From positions 124,001 through 188,000 of the forward strand of contig NZ_JALDPT010000003.1 in assembly GCF_022695515.1 (NCBI RefSeq): a stretch of DNA of 64,000 nucleotides. Reading direction: 5' to 3'. The notes below the pieces were generated by a model. It had not been told where the DNA came from. It worked only from the letters and a program-made list of their open reading frames with translations, and did no database searches. The DNA comes from Phenylobacterium aquaticum. Lineage in GTDB: Bacteria; Pseudomonadota; Alphaproteobacteria; Caulobacterales; Caulobacteraceae. The position numbers and the translations under genes were made by a program. Of this stretch, positions 1-7,959 are shown piece by piece; position 1 is the stretch's first letter; every line of letters begins with the position of its first letter.

Positions 1-122
1 TTGGGCAAGGCCACATGCGGCATGGCGACATGGGGCAGGGCCAGGCGCGGCGCCGCGCAGCCGCTCAGGATCAGGCCTGAGAGGGCGATCAGGGCCAGGG
101 CGTGCTTGGGGGCCGGGGTCAT
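1..122 (-). CDS. Lipoprotein N-terminus, partial (candidate polysaccharide export protein)
   Basis: Only the first 40 codons are inside the window; the gene continues beyond position 1. It starts at an ATG at 122 and encodes a short charged N-region, a hydrophobic stretch and the lipobox LSGC, so it is an exported lipoprotein (signal peptidase II substrate). The mature part begins with a small PHVAMPHVALP repeat. It sits divergently 88 bp from the hfsA-like gene. In Caulobacter the outer-membrane export lipoprotein HfsD is encoded with hfsA and hfsB, so HfsD is the natural guess, but nothing beyond the signal peptide is visible and another lipoprotein is possible. Confidence 0.55.
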   Translation of the reverse strand, partial: MTPAPKHALALIALSGLILSGCAAPRLALPHVAMPHVALP

Positions 123-209
123 GGCCTAAAGGTTAAGGAGAATGGGTAATGGAACATTAATGCTCCCCGGCGACCGTGGGCCAGTAAGGGCTAGAACGGT
201 CGGATTCGT

Positions 210-1712
210 ATGGCGGCGCCAGGCGCTTGGACATTAAGGCCGCACGACACGCCGCCGCGGACCGATTGGGCCGCGCGACCGCGCTATGCTGTCTCGGACT
301 TCGCGACCCTCCTGTGGCGCGAGCGCCTGTTGATGATCGTGATCTTCGCCGTGATCGCCGTGCTGGGCCTGGGCGCGGCGCTCACCATGAAGACCAGCTA
401 TCCGGCCAATTCCAGCGTGCTCGTCCGGCTGGGCCAGGAATATGTCTATGAGCCGCGGGCGGGGGATGCGGCGCGGGGGGCCGTGCCGGATTCCGACCAG
501 CTGATCCAGTCCGAGACCGAGATCCTGGGATCGGCCGCCCTGAAGCAGAAGGTCATCGACCGGCTGGGCCTGGCGCGGATTTATCCCGAGCTTGCGACCA
601 AGTACGCCTCGGCGTCGCCGGCGGCGAAGAAGCTGATCATCGGCCAGGCGATCCACGCCATGGAGACCAACACCAAGATCGAGACCGCGCCGGGCACGCC
701 GATCATCCGGATCAGCTTCACCAGCGAGGATCCGCAGACCGCGGCCCTGGTGCTGAACACCCTGCTCGAGGAGTATCTGATCTACCGGCGCACGGTGCTG
801 ACCGATCCGACCTCGCCGGCGCTGGAGCAACAGCGCACCGCCTTCGAGGCGCGCCTGGCCGAGGCCGATCGGGCCTATGAGGACTTCCTCAACAACAACC
901 GCATCGGCGACTTCGTGGCCGAGAAGGCCTCGCTGGGCCAGCTCCAGGCCCAGATCGAGACCCAGAAGTACCAGAACGCGGCCCAGCTGCGCGATCGCAT
1001 CGGCCGGCTCGCGGCGCTCGACGCCCAGCTGAACGGGGTCTCCCAGGAAGTCGGGCTCTATCGCGACATCTCCAGCGCCGCCTCCGACAAGCTGGCCAGC
1101 CTGAAGGTGCAGCGCGAGGACCTCCTGTCGCGCTATCGCAACGACGCCCGCCCGGTGCAGGAACTCGACGCCCAGATCGCCCAGCTGGAGGCCGGCATGG
1201 CCGCCGGCCGCACCCATGCGGACGGCGCCCGTCGGATCGGTGTCAATCCGGTCTACCAGACCCTGCAGACCGAGAAGATCCAGCTGACCGCGGAGGTCGC
1301 CGCCCTCAAGCAAGCCGACGCCGCCCTGGCCGAGCAGGTCGACCAGCTGACCCAGCGCCGGCTGAAGCTGGCCGAGCTGGAGCCCCAGTTCCAGGAGCTG
1401 AGCCTCGACCGCGACGTCCTGCAGGCCAATGTCCGCGACTACACCGTCAAGGAAGAGCAGAGCCGGGCGGCCCAGGAGATCGCGGCGCGGACCAATGACA
1501 ACATCCGCATCGTCAGCCGCGCGACCCCGCCCTCCAAGGGCAAGAGCCTGAAGAAGCCGGTGATGGTCCTGGCCCTGCTGTTCGCCGCCTTCACCGCGGT
1601 TTGCGCCGGTCTCCTGCGGATGTTCCTGCGGCCGGGCCTGCCCACCGCGCAGTCAGCGTCGCGCACCCTCGACCTCCCGGTGCTCGGCGCCGCGCCCTTC
1701 AAAATACAGTAG
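210..1712 (+). CDS. hfsA: Holdfast/exopolysaccharide chain-length and transport protein (Wzc/GumC type, HfsA-like)
   Basis: This 500-residue inner-membrane protein has the polysaccharide copolymerase layout. A cytoplasmic N-terminus is followed by a membrane segment at about residues 38-60 (LMIVIFAVIAVLGLG), a Wzz-type periplasmic start (SSVLVRLGQEYVYEP), a long coiled-coil region (about 200-420) and a second membrane segment at about 450-470. The C-terminus stops without a fused tyrosine-kinase domain, so the ATPase partner is the separate downstream gene. It would couple polymerisation to export through the outer-membrane channel. The downstream order kinase-like then polymerase, and the facing hfsE-F-G-H genes, support the holdfast assignment. 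The gene symbol rests on synteny and architecture. Confidence 0.85.
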   Translation: MAAPGAWTLRPHDTPPRTDWAARPRYAVSDFATLLWRERLLMIVIFAVIAVLGLGAALTMKTSYPANSSVLVRLGQEYVYEPRAGDAARGAVPDSDQLIQSETEILGSAALKQKVIDRLGLARIYPELATKYASASPAAKKLIIGQAIHAMETNTKIETAPGTPIIRISFTSEDPQTAALVLNTLLEEYLIYRRTVLTDPTSPALEQQRTAFEARLAEADRAYEDFLNNNRIGDFVAEKASLGQLQAQIETQKYQNAAQLRDRIGRLAALDAQLNGVSQEVGLYRDISSAASDKLASLKVQREDLLSRYRNDARPVQELDAQIAQLEAGMAAGRTHADGARRIGVNPVYQTLQTEKIQLTAEVAALKQADAALAEQVDQLTQRRLKLAELEPQFQELSLDRDVLQANVRDYTVKEEQSRAAQEIAARTNDNIRIVSRATPPSKGKSLKKPVMVLALLFAAFTAVCAGLLRMFLRPGLPTAQSASRTLDLPVLGAAPFKIQ

Positions 1713-1782
1713 TGGCTTTACATCGGTCGCGACGAAGGGCTCCGGTTCGCCTGAGAGCAGTTTGCAGTAGCTTGAGCGCCTT

Positions 1783-2505
1783 ATGTGCGCGGCGATTCGA
1801 GAGATGGTGGATCTGAACGCCGAGATGGCCGAGCTCTGGGCGTCGCTGGGCGCGCCGGCGGCTGGCCGCGCGCGCGTGGTCCAGATCGTCTCCGCGCGCC
1901 GGGGGGAGGGCGCCTCGACCGTCGCCCGGGAGCTGGCCTTCTTCGCCGCCCGTCGCGCCGGCCGCTCGGTCTGGCTGGTCGATCTCGATCTGTTGGGTTC
2001 GCCGCAGTACGAGGCCCTGCGCGAGGAAAGCGATCGTTACGGCGGTCTGGGGGAGGCGGCGGCCGCCAGTCCCGACGGCTCGATGTTCTTCACCGTCCAG
2101 CCCCAGGCGCGGGTCGCGGACGGGACGCCGTTCCCGGACAGCCGATATCTCGCTGCCCATCGGGTGGGCGAGGCGCGCTGGTGGGTCACCCGCTTCCGGC
2201 GCGAGGCCCTGCGCGGCCGCCAGGCGGTCCATATCCTGCCGACCGGCGACTATTGGACGGCCTTGCGCAAATACGCCGACCTGATCGTGGTCGATGCGCC
2301 GTCGCCCGATCGCTCCCAGGCCGCGCTCAGCGTGGCCTCCTTCATGGACCAGACAGTCATGGTGGTCGCCGCCGACGAGGCGGACGTCCGGGCACCGGCC
2401 CAGCTGCGTGACGCCATCACCGGCGCCGGCGGTAATGTGGCCGGCCTGTTCGTCAACCGGGTGACGGTGGAGCAGCCGCGTTTCCTCAAGGCCATCATGC
2501 CGTGA
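1783..2505 (+). CDS. hfsB: ParA/BY-kinase-like ATPase of polysaccharide export (HfsB-like), degenerate P-loop
   Basis: The 240-residue soluble protein has the fold signature of CpsD/CapB-type bacterial tyrosine kinases: a P-loop region at about residues 37-48, a Walker A' strand WLVDLDLLG near 65-73 and a Walker B-like LIVVDAPSP near 167-175. The P-loop reads SARRGEGASTVA: the normally invariant lysine is alanine (residue 44), read directly from the codons GGC GCC TCG. There is no C-terminal tyrosine cluster; the protein ends PRFLKAIMP. It is therefore probably a non-kinase partner of the HfsA-like protein. It lies 70 bp after hfsA and its stop overlaps the next gene's GTG start (GTGA). Confidence 0.8.
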   Translation: MCAAIREMVDLNAEMAELWASLGAPAAGRARVVQIVSARRGEGASTVARELAFFAARRAGRSVWLVDLDLLGSPQYEALREESDRYGGLGEAAAASPDGSMFFTVQPQARVADGTPFPDSRYLAAHRVGEARWWVTRFRREALRGRQAVHILPTGDYWTALRKYADLIVVDAPSPDRSQAALSVASFMDQTVMVVAADEADVRAPAQLRDAITGAGGNVAGLFVNRVTVEQPRFLKAIMP

Positions 2506-3767
2506 CCCAGCAGACCTGGGTCATGACCCGGCCGGAACCGGCCGACCATGTCACGGCCTTCCGCCTGCTGGTCTTCGGCTGCGCCGTCGGGATCGTGCTG
2601 ATCTTCAGCCAGGCCTGGGTCTTCCCCCTGCTGGGCGACAACGAGGACGCAGCGGCGGACAGCCTGGTCCGCGCCCTGTTCTTTCCCGCCTACGGCATGG
2701 CCCTGTTCCTGGCGGTCCTGGCCCCGGCGAGCGCATTCTGGGCGACCTTGCGCCAGCCGTTCCTGATCCTGCTGATGCTCATCGTCGGCGCCTCGATCAC
2801 CTGGTCGGTGTCGCCGGATCAGACCCTGCGCCGGGTGGTGGCGATCTATGCGACGACCTTGGGCGGGGTGGTGCTCGGCTCCCGCTATCGCTGGGCCGAC
2901 CTGGCCGAGGTGCTGGCGACGGCGTTTGCGACCCTGGCCGTGATCGCCTTCGTCGTGCCCATCGCCTTTCCCTCGATCGGGATCATGCACGAGCTGTTCC
3001 CCGGCGCCTGGCGCGGGGTGTGGCCGGAGAAAAACATCCTGGGCGGGATCATGGCCCTGGGCTTCGCCATCCTGGCCGGGACCGCCATGCTCAACCCGCA
3101 TCGCGCCAGGCTGTGGTGGAGCTTCGCGGCCCTGTGCCTGCTGCTGGTTCTGCTCTCGACCTCCAAGACCTCCTTGGTCGCGCTGGTCATGGGGTTCGGG
3201 ACCCTGATCTTCGTGGCCCTGGTCCGCCGCAGCCCGGCGATCGGGGTGGCGACCGTCTGGCTCGCGGTGCTGGGGATCGGCCTGGTGGCGAGCGTCGCCC
3301 TGTTCGCCTCCGACATCTTGTTCAAGGCGCTCGGCAAGGACGCGACCCTGACGGGCCGGACTGAGGTCTGGACAGCCGCGATTCGCCAGATCGAGCTCCG
3401 ACCCTGGACAGGCTACGGCTACGCCGCCGTCTGGGACGACACCGACCCCTGGGCCCCGCTGGCCAAGATCGTCAAGGAGGCCCACTGGCGGCCGCACCAC
3501 TCGCACAACTCCTGGATTGAGCAGTGGCTGGGCCTGGGCGTGTTCGGCCTGGCGTCCTGGGCCTTCTATTTCCTGCAGACCATGGTCATGGGGGTGGTGG
3601 CGGCGTTCCGCACGCCCGGCGCCTATCTGGCCCTGCCGTTCCTGGTGATCTACGCCCTGACCTCGCTGACCGAGAGCGTGGCGGTGACCTATAACGATTT
3701 CCGCTGGGTGATCTTTGTCGCCCTGTCGGTCAAGCTGTGCTGGCCCGACCGGGAGGTCAGGACCTAG
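2502..3767 (+). CDS. hfsC: Polysaccharide polymerase / O-antigen ligase family membrane protein (HfsC-like)
   Basis: This 421-residue protein has about ten hydrophobic segments and the conserved Wzy/WaaL periplasmic region, with the His-rich motif WRPHHSHNSWIEQWLGLGVF near residues 327-346, typical of the Wzy_C family (H-x-N followed by a glycine-rich helix). It should polymerise lipid-linked repeat units in the periplasm. The annotated start is a GTG overlapping the hfsB stop; an in-frame ATG at 2523 is a possible alternative. Its 3' end overlaps the convergent hydroxylase gene by 11 bp. The holdfast identity is from gene context. Confidence 0.8.
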   Translation: MTQQTWVMTRPEPADHVTAFRLLVFGCAVGIVLIFSQAWVFPLLGDNEDAAADSLVRALFFPAYGMALFLAVLAPASAFWATLRQPFLILLMLIVGASITWSVSPDQTLRRVVAIYATTLGGVVLGSRYRWADLAEVLATAFATLAVIAFVVPIAFPSIGIMHELFPGAWRGVWPEKNILGGIMALGFAILAGTAMLNPHRARLWWSFAALCLLLVLLSTSKTSLVALVMGFGTLIFVALVRRSPAIGVATVWLAVLGIGLVASVALFASDILFKALGKDATLTGRTEVWTAAIRQIELRPWTGYGYAAVWDDTDPWAPLAKIVKEAHWRPHHSHNSWIEQWLGLGVFGLASWAFYFLQTMVMGVVAAFRTPGAYLALPFLVIYALTSLTESVAVTYNDFRWVIFVALSVKLCWPDREVRT

Positions 3768-4800
3768 CGGCCTCTTCGCGCGCCAGCCTGCGGGCGTGGT
3801 GGCCGGTCCAGAAATGCCAGTAGTCGCGCGCCAGGTCCGGCGCCACCCAGAAGCCGTGCCGATAGGGGGTGTCGACACCGATCGCGAGCGACGGATCGGC
3901 CGTGCCGCGCCAGGTGCCGAACAGCCGGTCCCAGATGGGCGCCATGGCGAAATGTCCGGTCGGCTCGGTCATGTCGAGCTTGTGGTGCAGGCGGTGGTGC
4001 AGGGGCGACTGGATGATCCAGCGGCCGACCCAGCCCCAGTCCGACGCCATCTGGGAATGGATCAGGAAGCCCACCGTGGTGGCGATCACGTTCACATAGA
4101 TCATCACCGCCGGCGGGGCGCCCAGGATCGCCAGGGGCAGGTTGATCATGAAGATCACGGTGAAGGCGGCGGGATGCTGGCGCGCCGAGGTGGCGACGCA
4201 GAAGTCCTCGGCCGAGTGATGATAGCGGTGCAGGGGCCAGAACCAACGGCTGTGGTCCAGGCGATGGGTCCAGTAGTCGAAGAAGGTGTAGACGTAGAAA
4301 TAGATCACGATCTGGACCGGCAGGGGCAGGCCGCTCGGATCCACGGCGAAGCCGGTGGCCGCCACGATGCGGTCCCGCATCCAGCCCCCCGAGAGCATCG
4401 AGGCGCCCAGCATCATCACCCGGCCAGCGAGGTCCAGGACATGGCCCTGGGCCAGGACCAGCAGGGCCATGTCGGTCCTGATCGAGCGGGTGGGCGCAAA
4501 CAACATCCGGCGGGCGGAGCTCTGCGCCCAACCGACCACGAGGCATTCCAGCCACAGCGCGAAGGGCAGGATCGCCAGGAGCAGCATCGCCTCGCCGAGG
4601 AGCCGGTCATGGACGTGGCCCACGGAGATCGTGCGGCCGAACACCTGAAAAGTCAGCTGGTCCGGCAGCAGGCGTGACAGGCCCCACCAGGCGATCCCGA
4701 GCAGGCCGGCATAGGCGAACAGCCCCAGGACGATCATCAGTCGATCAAGCCCGAAGGGCCGCGGCGCGGTGTCCGGCAAGGCGGTCGAGGTCAGGCTCAT
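3757..4800 (-). CDS. Fatty acid hydroxylase / sterol desaturase superfamily membrane protein
   Basis: This 347-residue integral membrane protein carries the di-iron histidine boxes of the fatty-acid hydroxylase superfamily: HRLDH and HRYHHS around residues 180-200, and HHRLHHKLD near 270-280. Several hydrophobic segments precede and surround them. These enzymes hydroxylate or desaturate acyl chains or sterol-like lipids using oxygen. The exact substrate cannot be read here. Its ATG overlaps the stop of the hfsH-like deacetylase (ATGA), so it is translationally coupled to the holdfast operon, which suggests a lipid or envelope-related step tied to the polysaccharide. Confidence 0.85.
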   Translation of the reverse strand: MSLTSTALPDTAPRPFGLDRLMIVLGLFAYAGLLGIAWWGLSRLLPDQLTFQVFGRTISVGHVHDRLLGEAMLLLAILPFALWLECLVVGWAQSSARRMLFAPTRSIRTDMALLVLAQGHVLDLAGRVMMLGASMLSGGWMRDRIVAATGFAVDPSGLPLPVQIVIYFYVYTFFDYWTHRLDHSRWFWPLHRYHHSAEDFCVATSARQHPAAFTVIFMINLPLAILGAPPAVMIYVNVIATTVGFLIHSQMASDWGWVGRWIIQSPLHHRLHHKLDMTEPTGHFAMAPIWDRLFGTWRGTADPSLAIGVDTPYRHGFWVAPDLARDYWHFWTGHHARRLAREEAARS

Positions 4801-5579
4801 GCGGCGAGGCTCGCGGCCGGCTGCAGGCGGCGCATGGCTTCGCGCACGGTGACCACCTGGAACCCGTCATGGGTCGCCGCGTCGATCAGCCGGGCCAGCA
4901 CCTCGGGCGTGCAGCCCCAGGGGGAGGGATCGGGGCGGACGTCGTGGGTGTAGAGGATCAGCCAGGCCTTGCCGGCCTTGGCCTCGGCCAGCCAGCGGCG
5001 GGCCACGGCCTCGCCGTCCGGGCCTTCGATCCCGACGGCGGGCAGTTGGTTGAGGTCGGTTCCCTGGGTGATCACCCCGTGGTGCAGGGCGCGCAGCGTA
5101 TCGTATCGCTTGGCGAGGGCCTGCTTGGGGCCCGAGGCGATCTCGCCATAGGGATAGGCGAAGTTCTCGACCTCGAAGATCCCCCAGTCGGCCAGGGCGC
5201 GGGCGTTGCGGGCGGTGTCTTCCCAGGCCTCGGCCGGTTTGGCGCGGCCGCAGTCGAGGTGGGAATAGGTGTGGCAGGCGATCTCATGGCCGGCGCGGGC
5301 GAGGCGCTGATAGTCGACCTTCTCGGCGCAGGGGCCCATGGGCGCGGCCTGTCCCGCCAGGCCCGCCGAAACATAATAGGTGCCGGCCAGGCCTCGGGTC
5401 TCGAGCAGGGCGGCGCCGGCGACGGTCGCCGACAGGGGCGCGTCGTCGAAGGTGAAGGAGACCATCGGCGCCTGGGGCACGGTCGCAAGGGGGCGCTTGT
5501 GCGCCAGTCGGACGAGGCGACGGCGGAGCTTGCCCGCGATCGAGCGGTCAGCGGAATAGGCGCCTTCGTAGCCGGTCAT
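4797..5579 (-). CDS. hfsH: Polysaccharide deacetylase, NodB family (HfsH-like)
   Basis: The 260-residue protein has the NodB metal-dependent deacetylase motifs in order: TFDDA near residue 43, HTYSHLD near 104 and YPYG near 144, which supply the catalytic aspartate and metal-binding histidines. No clear signal peptide is seen, consistent with a cytoplasmic enzyme. In Caulobacter the equivalent enzyme removes acetyl groups from holdfast N-acetylglucosamine and controls adhesion. It overlaps the upstream glycosyltransferase and the downstream hydroxylase by four bases each, so it is the fourth gene of a tightly coupled operon. Confidence 0.88.
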   Translation of the reverse strand: MTGYEGAYSADRSIAGKLRRRLVRLAHKRPLATVPQAPMVSFTFDDAPLSATVAGAALLETRGLAGTYYVSAGLAGQAAPMGPCAEKVDYQRLARAGHEIACHTYSHLDCGRAKPAEAWEDTARNARALADWGIFEVENFAYPYGEIASGPKQALAKRYDTLRALHHGVITQGTDLNQLPAVGIEGPDGEAVARRWLAEAKAGKAWLILYTHDVRPDPSPWGCTPEVLARLIDAATHDGFQVVTVREAMRRLQPAASLAA

Positions 5580-6507
5580 CCCATGGCCTCCGCATAGAGG
5601 GCGGCGCGATAGAGCCGAAGCGCGAAGGCCCGGGTCTTCACCGGCGGAGCCTTGGCCAGGACATAGGCCTTGAGCAGGGGCCGCAAGCGCTGGAGCAGGG
5701 CGCGCGCCGCAGGAGCTTGGCGACCTTCAGGCTGCCATAGCGGGCCATGAGGTCGGGATGGCGGGCGGTGATCTTCAGGAAATTCCCGATCGACTGCTCG
5801 TACTTGGCGGTCAGGGTCTCGGCGGTGTCCAGGCCCAGGTGGGTGGCGGTATTGTCCACGTGCAGGATCGGCCAGCGGGCGGCGACCCGCATGCCCCATT
5901 CCACGTCCTCCCAACCCCAGCCCTGGAAGTCCTCGTCGAAGGACTCGGCGGCGAAGACGTCGCGCCGGACCAGGAGGTTGGAGGTGAAGATCTTCTCCGG
6001 CATGCGTGCGCGGACGGCGGCCGGCTGGCAGTCGCTGCCGTCGGCGATGGCCCGGTGCAGGGCGTTGTCGGGGCTGGCCGGCGCCTGGTCGAGGGAGAAA
6101 CCGCCGAAGGCCACGGCGGGCTGGTCCTGGTCGATCAGGGTCAGCCAGGCCGAGATGAAGTCGGGGCGGTCGGGCAGCATGTCGCTGTCCAGGAACAGCA
6201 GCCACTCGCCGCGCGCCTGGCTGACCAGGCGGTTGCGGCCCTTGGAGCGGCCCTCATTGGCGTCGAGCCGGATGAAGCGGGCCGGCAGGGGCAGGGCGGC
6301 GACGGCGGCCTCTACCCGCGCGGCCAGGGCAGGGTCGCGGGAGCCGTCATCGAGGATCAGCAGCTCGGCCTGGGCGCCGGGGGCGAGCGCCTCGCGGCCC
6401 AGGGCGGCGAGGAGCGGCGTAGGATCGTCGCCCTTGAACGGGGTCAGGATGGACAGGCGCGGGCACCCGTCGCGCCAGAGCGCATTGTCGAACAGGATCT
6501 CGCTCAT
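5576..6507 (-). CDS. hfsG: Family 2 glycosyltransferase (HfsG-like), frameshifted near its 3' end
   Basis: Translation from the ATG at 6507 gives a GT-A glycosyltransferase: LSILTPFKGDD at the N-terminus, a nucleotide-sugar site (LLILDDGSRD), the metal-binding LLFLDSDML near residue 100, and an acceptor-side GWGWEDVEWG near 180. The frame runs into a spurious end at 5638. From about 5698-5710, inside a GCGCGCG run, the next frame continues sensibly (RALLQRLRPLLKAYVLAKAP) and stops at 5576 with the usual ATGA overlap onto hfsH. Adding one base gives 310 codons. It should extend the lipid-linked repeat unit. The break is probably a sequencing error. Confidence 0.82.
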
Positions 6508-7949
6508 GCGGCGCTCCGGGCGAGTCGCGCGCCGAGCATGGCCTGGGCCCGGCTGCGCAGGGCGCCGGCGTCGACCAGGGCGATGACCGCGCCATAGACC
6601 AGGGCGCCGAGGCCCGCCTTGAGGATCAGTTCCGGCAGGCCGCCACAGGCGGGGACGCTGGCGACGGCCAGCGCCATGGCCAGGCTGGCGCCGACGGCCT
6701 CGGCGACCGTGCGCCACGGAATGGGCAGGGGCAGGCTTCGGCCGCCCAGCAGGGCCGAGGCGGCGAGGCCCAGGGCGTAGCTCGCCGGGGTCGCCCACAG
6801 GGCGCCGTCGAGGCCGAAGCGCGGGATCAGGATCAGGTTCAGAACCAGGTTCGCCAGGGCCGGCGCGGTCATGGCGACCAGCAGCAGGCCGGTGCGGCGC
6901 GACAGGGTGAAGGCCTGGTGGAAATAATAGGTGGTCAGGCCGCCCAGCAGGCCGCTCAGGGCGATCCAGGGGGTGACGTGGGCGGCGCCGGCGCTGAGCG
7001 CGGGGCCGATCATCAGCTGGGCCAGGGGAGCGGCGACCAGGGCCAGGCCCACGGCGGCGGGCAGGGTCAGCAGCACCATCACCTGCGCCTGTTCCCGGGC
7101 CGCGGCCTTCAGCGCGTCGCGGCCGCCACGCTCCAGGGCCATGATCAGGGCCGGCCCGCCGGCGGCGCCCAGCCAGATGAACACCACGTCGAGGGTGCGG
7201 TTCGCGAGGCTGTAGCCCGCGTGATAGACGCCGACCGAGGCCTCATCGAGGAAGCGGGCCAGCAGGAAGCGGTCGGTGGTGGCGAGCACCAGGGCCAGGA
7301 TCAGGGACAGGGCCACGGGCAGGCCGTAGGCGGCGTGCTCGCGCACCCGGGCCAGGCCCAGGCGGCCGCTGATCGCCAGCCGGCCGTCGGCGGGCAGGAC
7401 GAAGGGCAGGCAGGCGAGCGCCGCCAGGCCCGCGCCGATCAGGGGCGATGCGCCCCCGAAACCGGCCAGGGCGAAGCCGGCGCCCAGGGCGAAGCCGCCA
7501 AGCGTCTGGCCCATGTCGATCAGGGCCGAGGGACCGACCTGGCCCCCGGCCCGGCGGCGTTCCTGGGCCAGCTTGATCAGGGTGCGGGGCGCCGTGGCCG
7601 CGATCCCCGCCAGCACCGCGACCTTGAGGCCGGGCTGCAGGGGCCAGAGCCAGGCGACGAGAGCGGCGAGCGGCAGGGCGGCCAACAGCACAAGCCAGGC
7701 GCCATAGACGGCGGCCGAGTGGTCGGCGCTGTCGCGGCGCTCCGCGGACCCGGCCCAGAACCTGGCCATGGCCGCCTCGTTCCAGACGAAGACGGCCGTG
7801 TGGATCAGGCTCATCACCGAGAAGCCCAGAGCGTAGTCGCCGAACTGGGCCGGGGTCAGCAGCCGGGTGAAGGTGACGATGGTGAGCAGGCCCACCACCC
7901 CCTGGATCACATTGGCCGGCAGATAGCCGAGGACGCCGCGCCAGAACAT
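6504..7949 (-). CDS. hfsF: Lipid-linked oligosaccharide flippase, Wzx/MATE-like (HfsF-like)
   Basis: The 481-residue polytopic protein has about 12-14 hydrophobic segments with alanine/leucine-rich helices and the polysaccharide-biosynthesis flippase pattern near the N-terminus (TFTRLLTPAQFGDYALGFSV). It would move undecaprenyl-linked repeat units to the periplasmic face. It sits between the priming transferase (10 bp upstream) and the glycosyltransferase (ATGA overlap), matching the hfsE-F-G-H order known from Caulobacter. Confidence 0.85.
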   Translation of the reverse strand: MFWRGVLGYLPANVIQGVVGLLTIVTFTRLLTPAQFGDYALGFSVMSLIHTAVFVWNEAAMARFWAGSAERRDSADHSAAVYGAWLVLLAALPLAALVAWLWPLQPGLKVAVLAGIAATAPRTLIKLAQERRRAGGQVGPSALIDMGQTLGGFALGAGFALAGFGGASPLIGAGLAALACLPFVLPADGRLAISGRLGLARVREHAAYGLPVALSLILALVLATTDRFLLARFLDEASVGVYHAGYSLANRTLDVVFIWLGAAGGPALIMALERGGRDALKAAAREQAQVMVLLTLPAAVGLALVAAPLAQLMIGPALSAGAAHVTPWIALSGLLGGLTTYYFHQAFTLSRRTGLLLVAMTAPALANLVLNLILIPRFGLDGALWATPASYALGLAASALLGGRSLPLPIPWRTVAEAVGASLAMALAVASVPACGGLPELILKAGLGALVYGAVIALVDAGALRSRAQAMLGARLARSAA

Positions 7950-7959
7950 GTCGCGGCTC

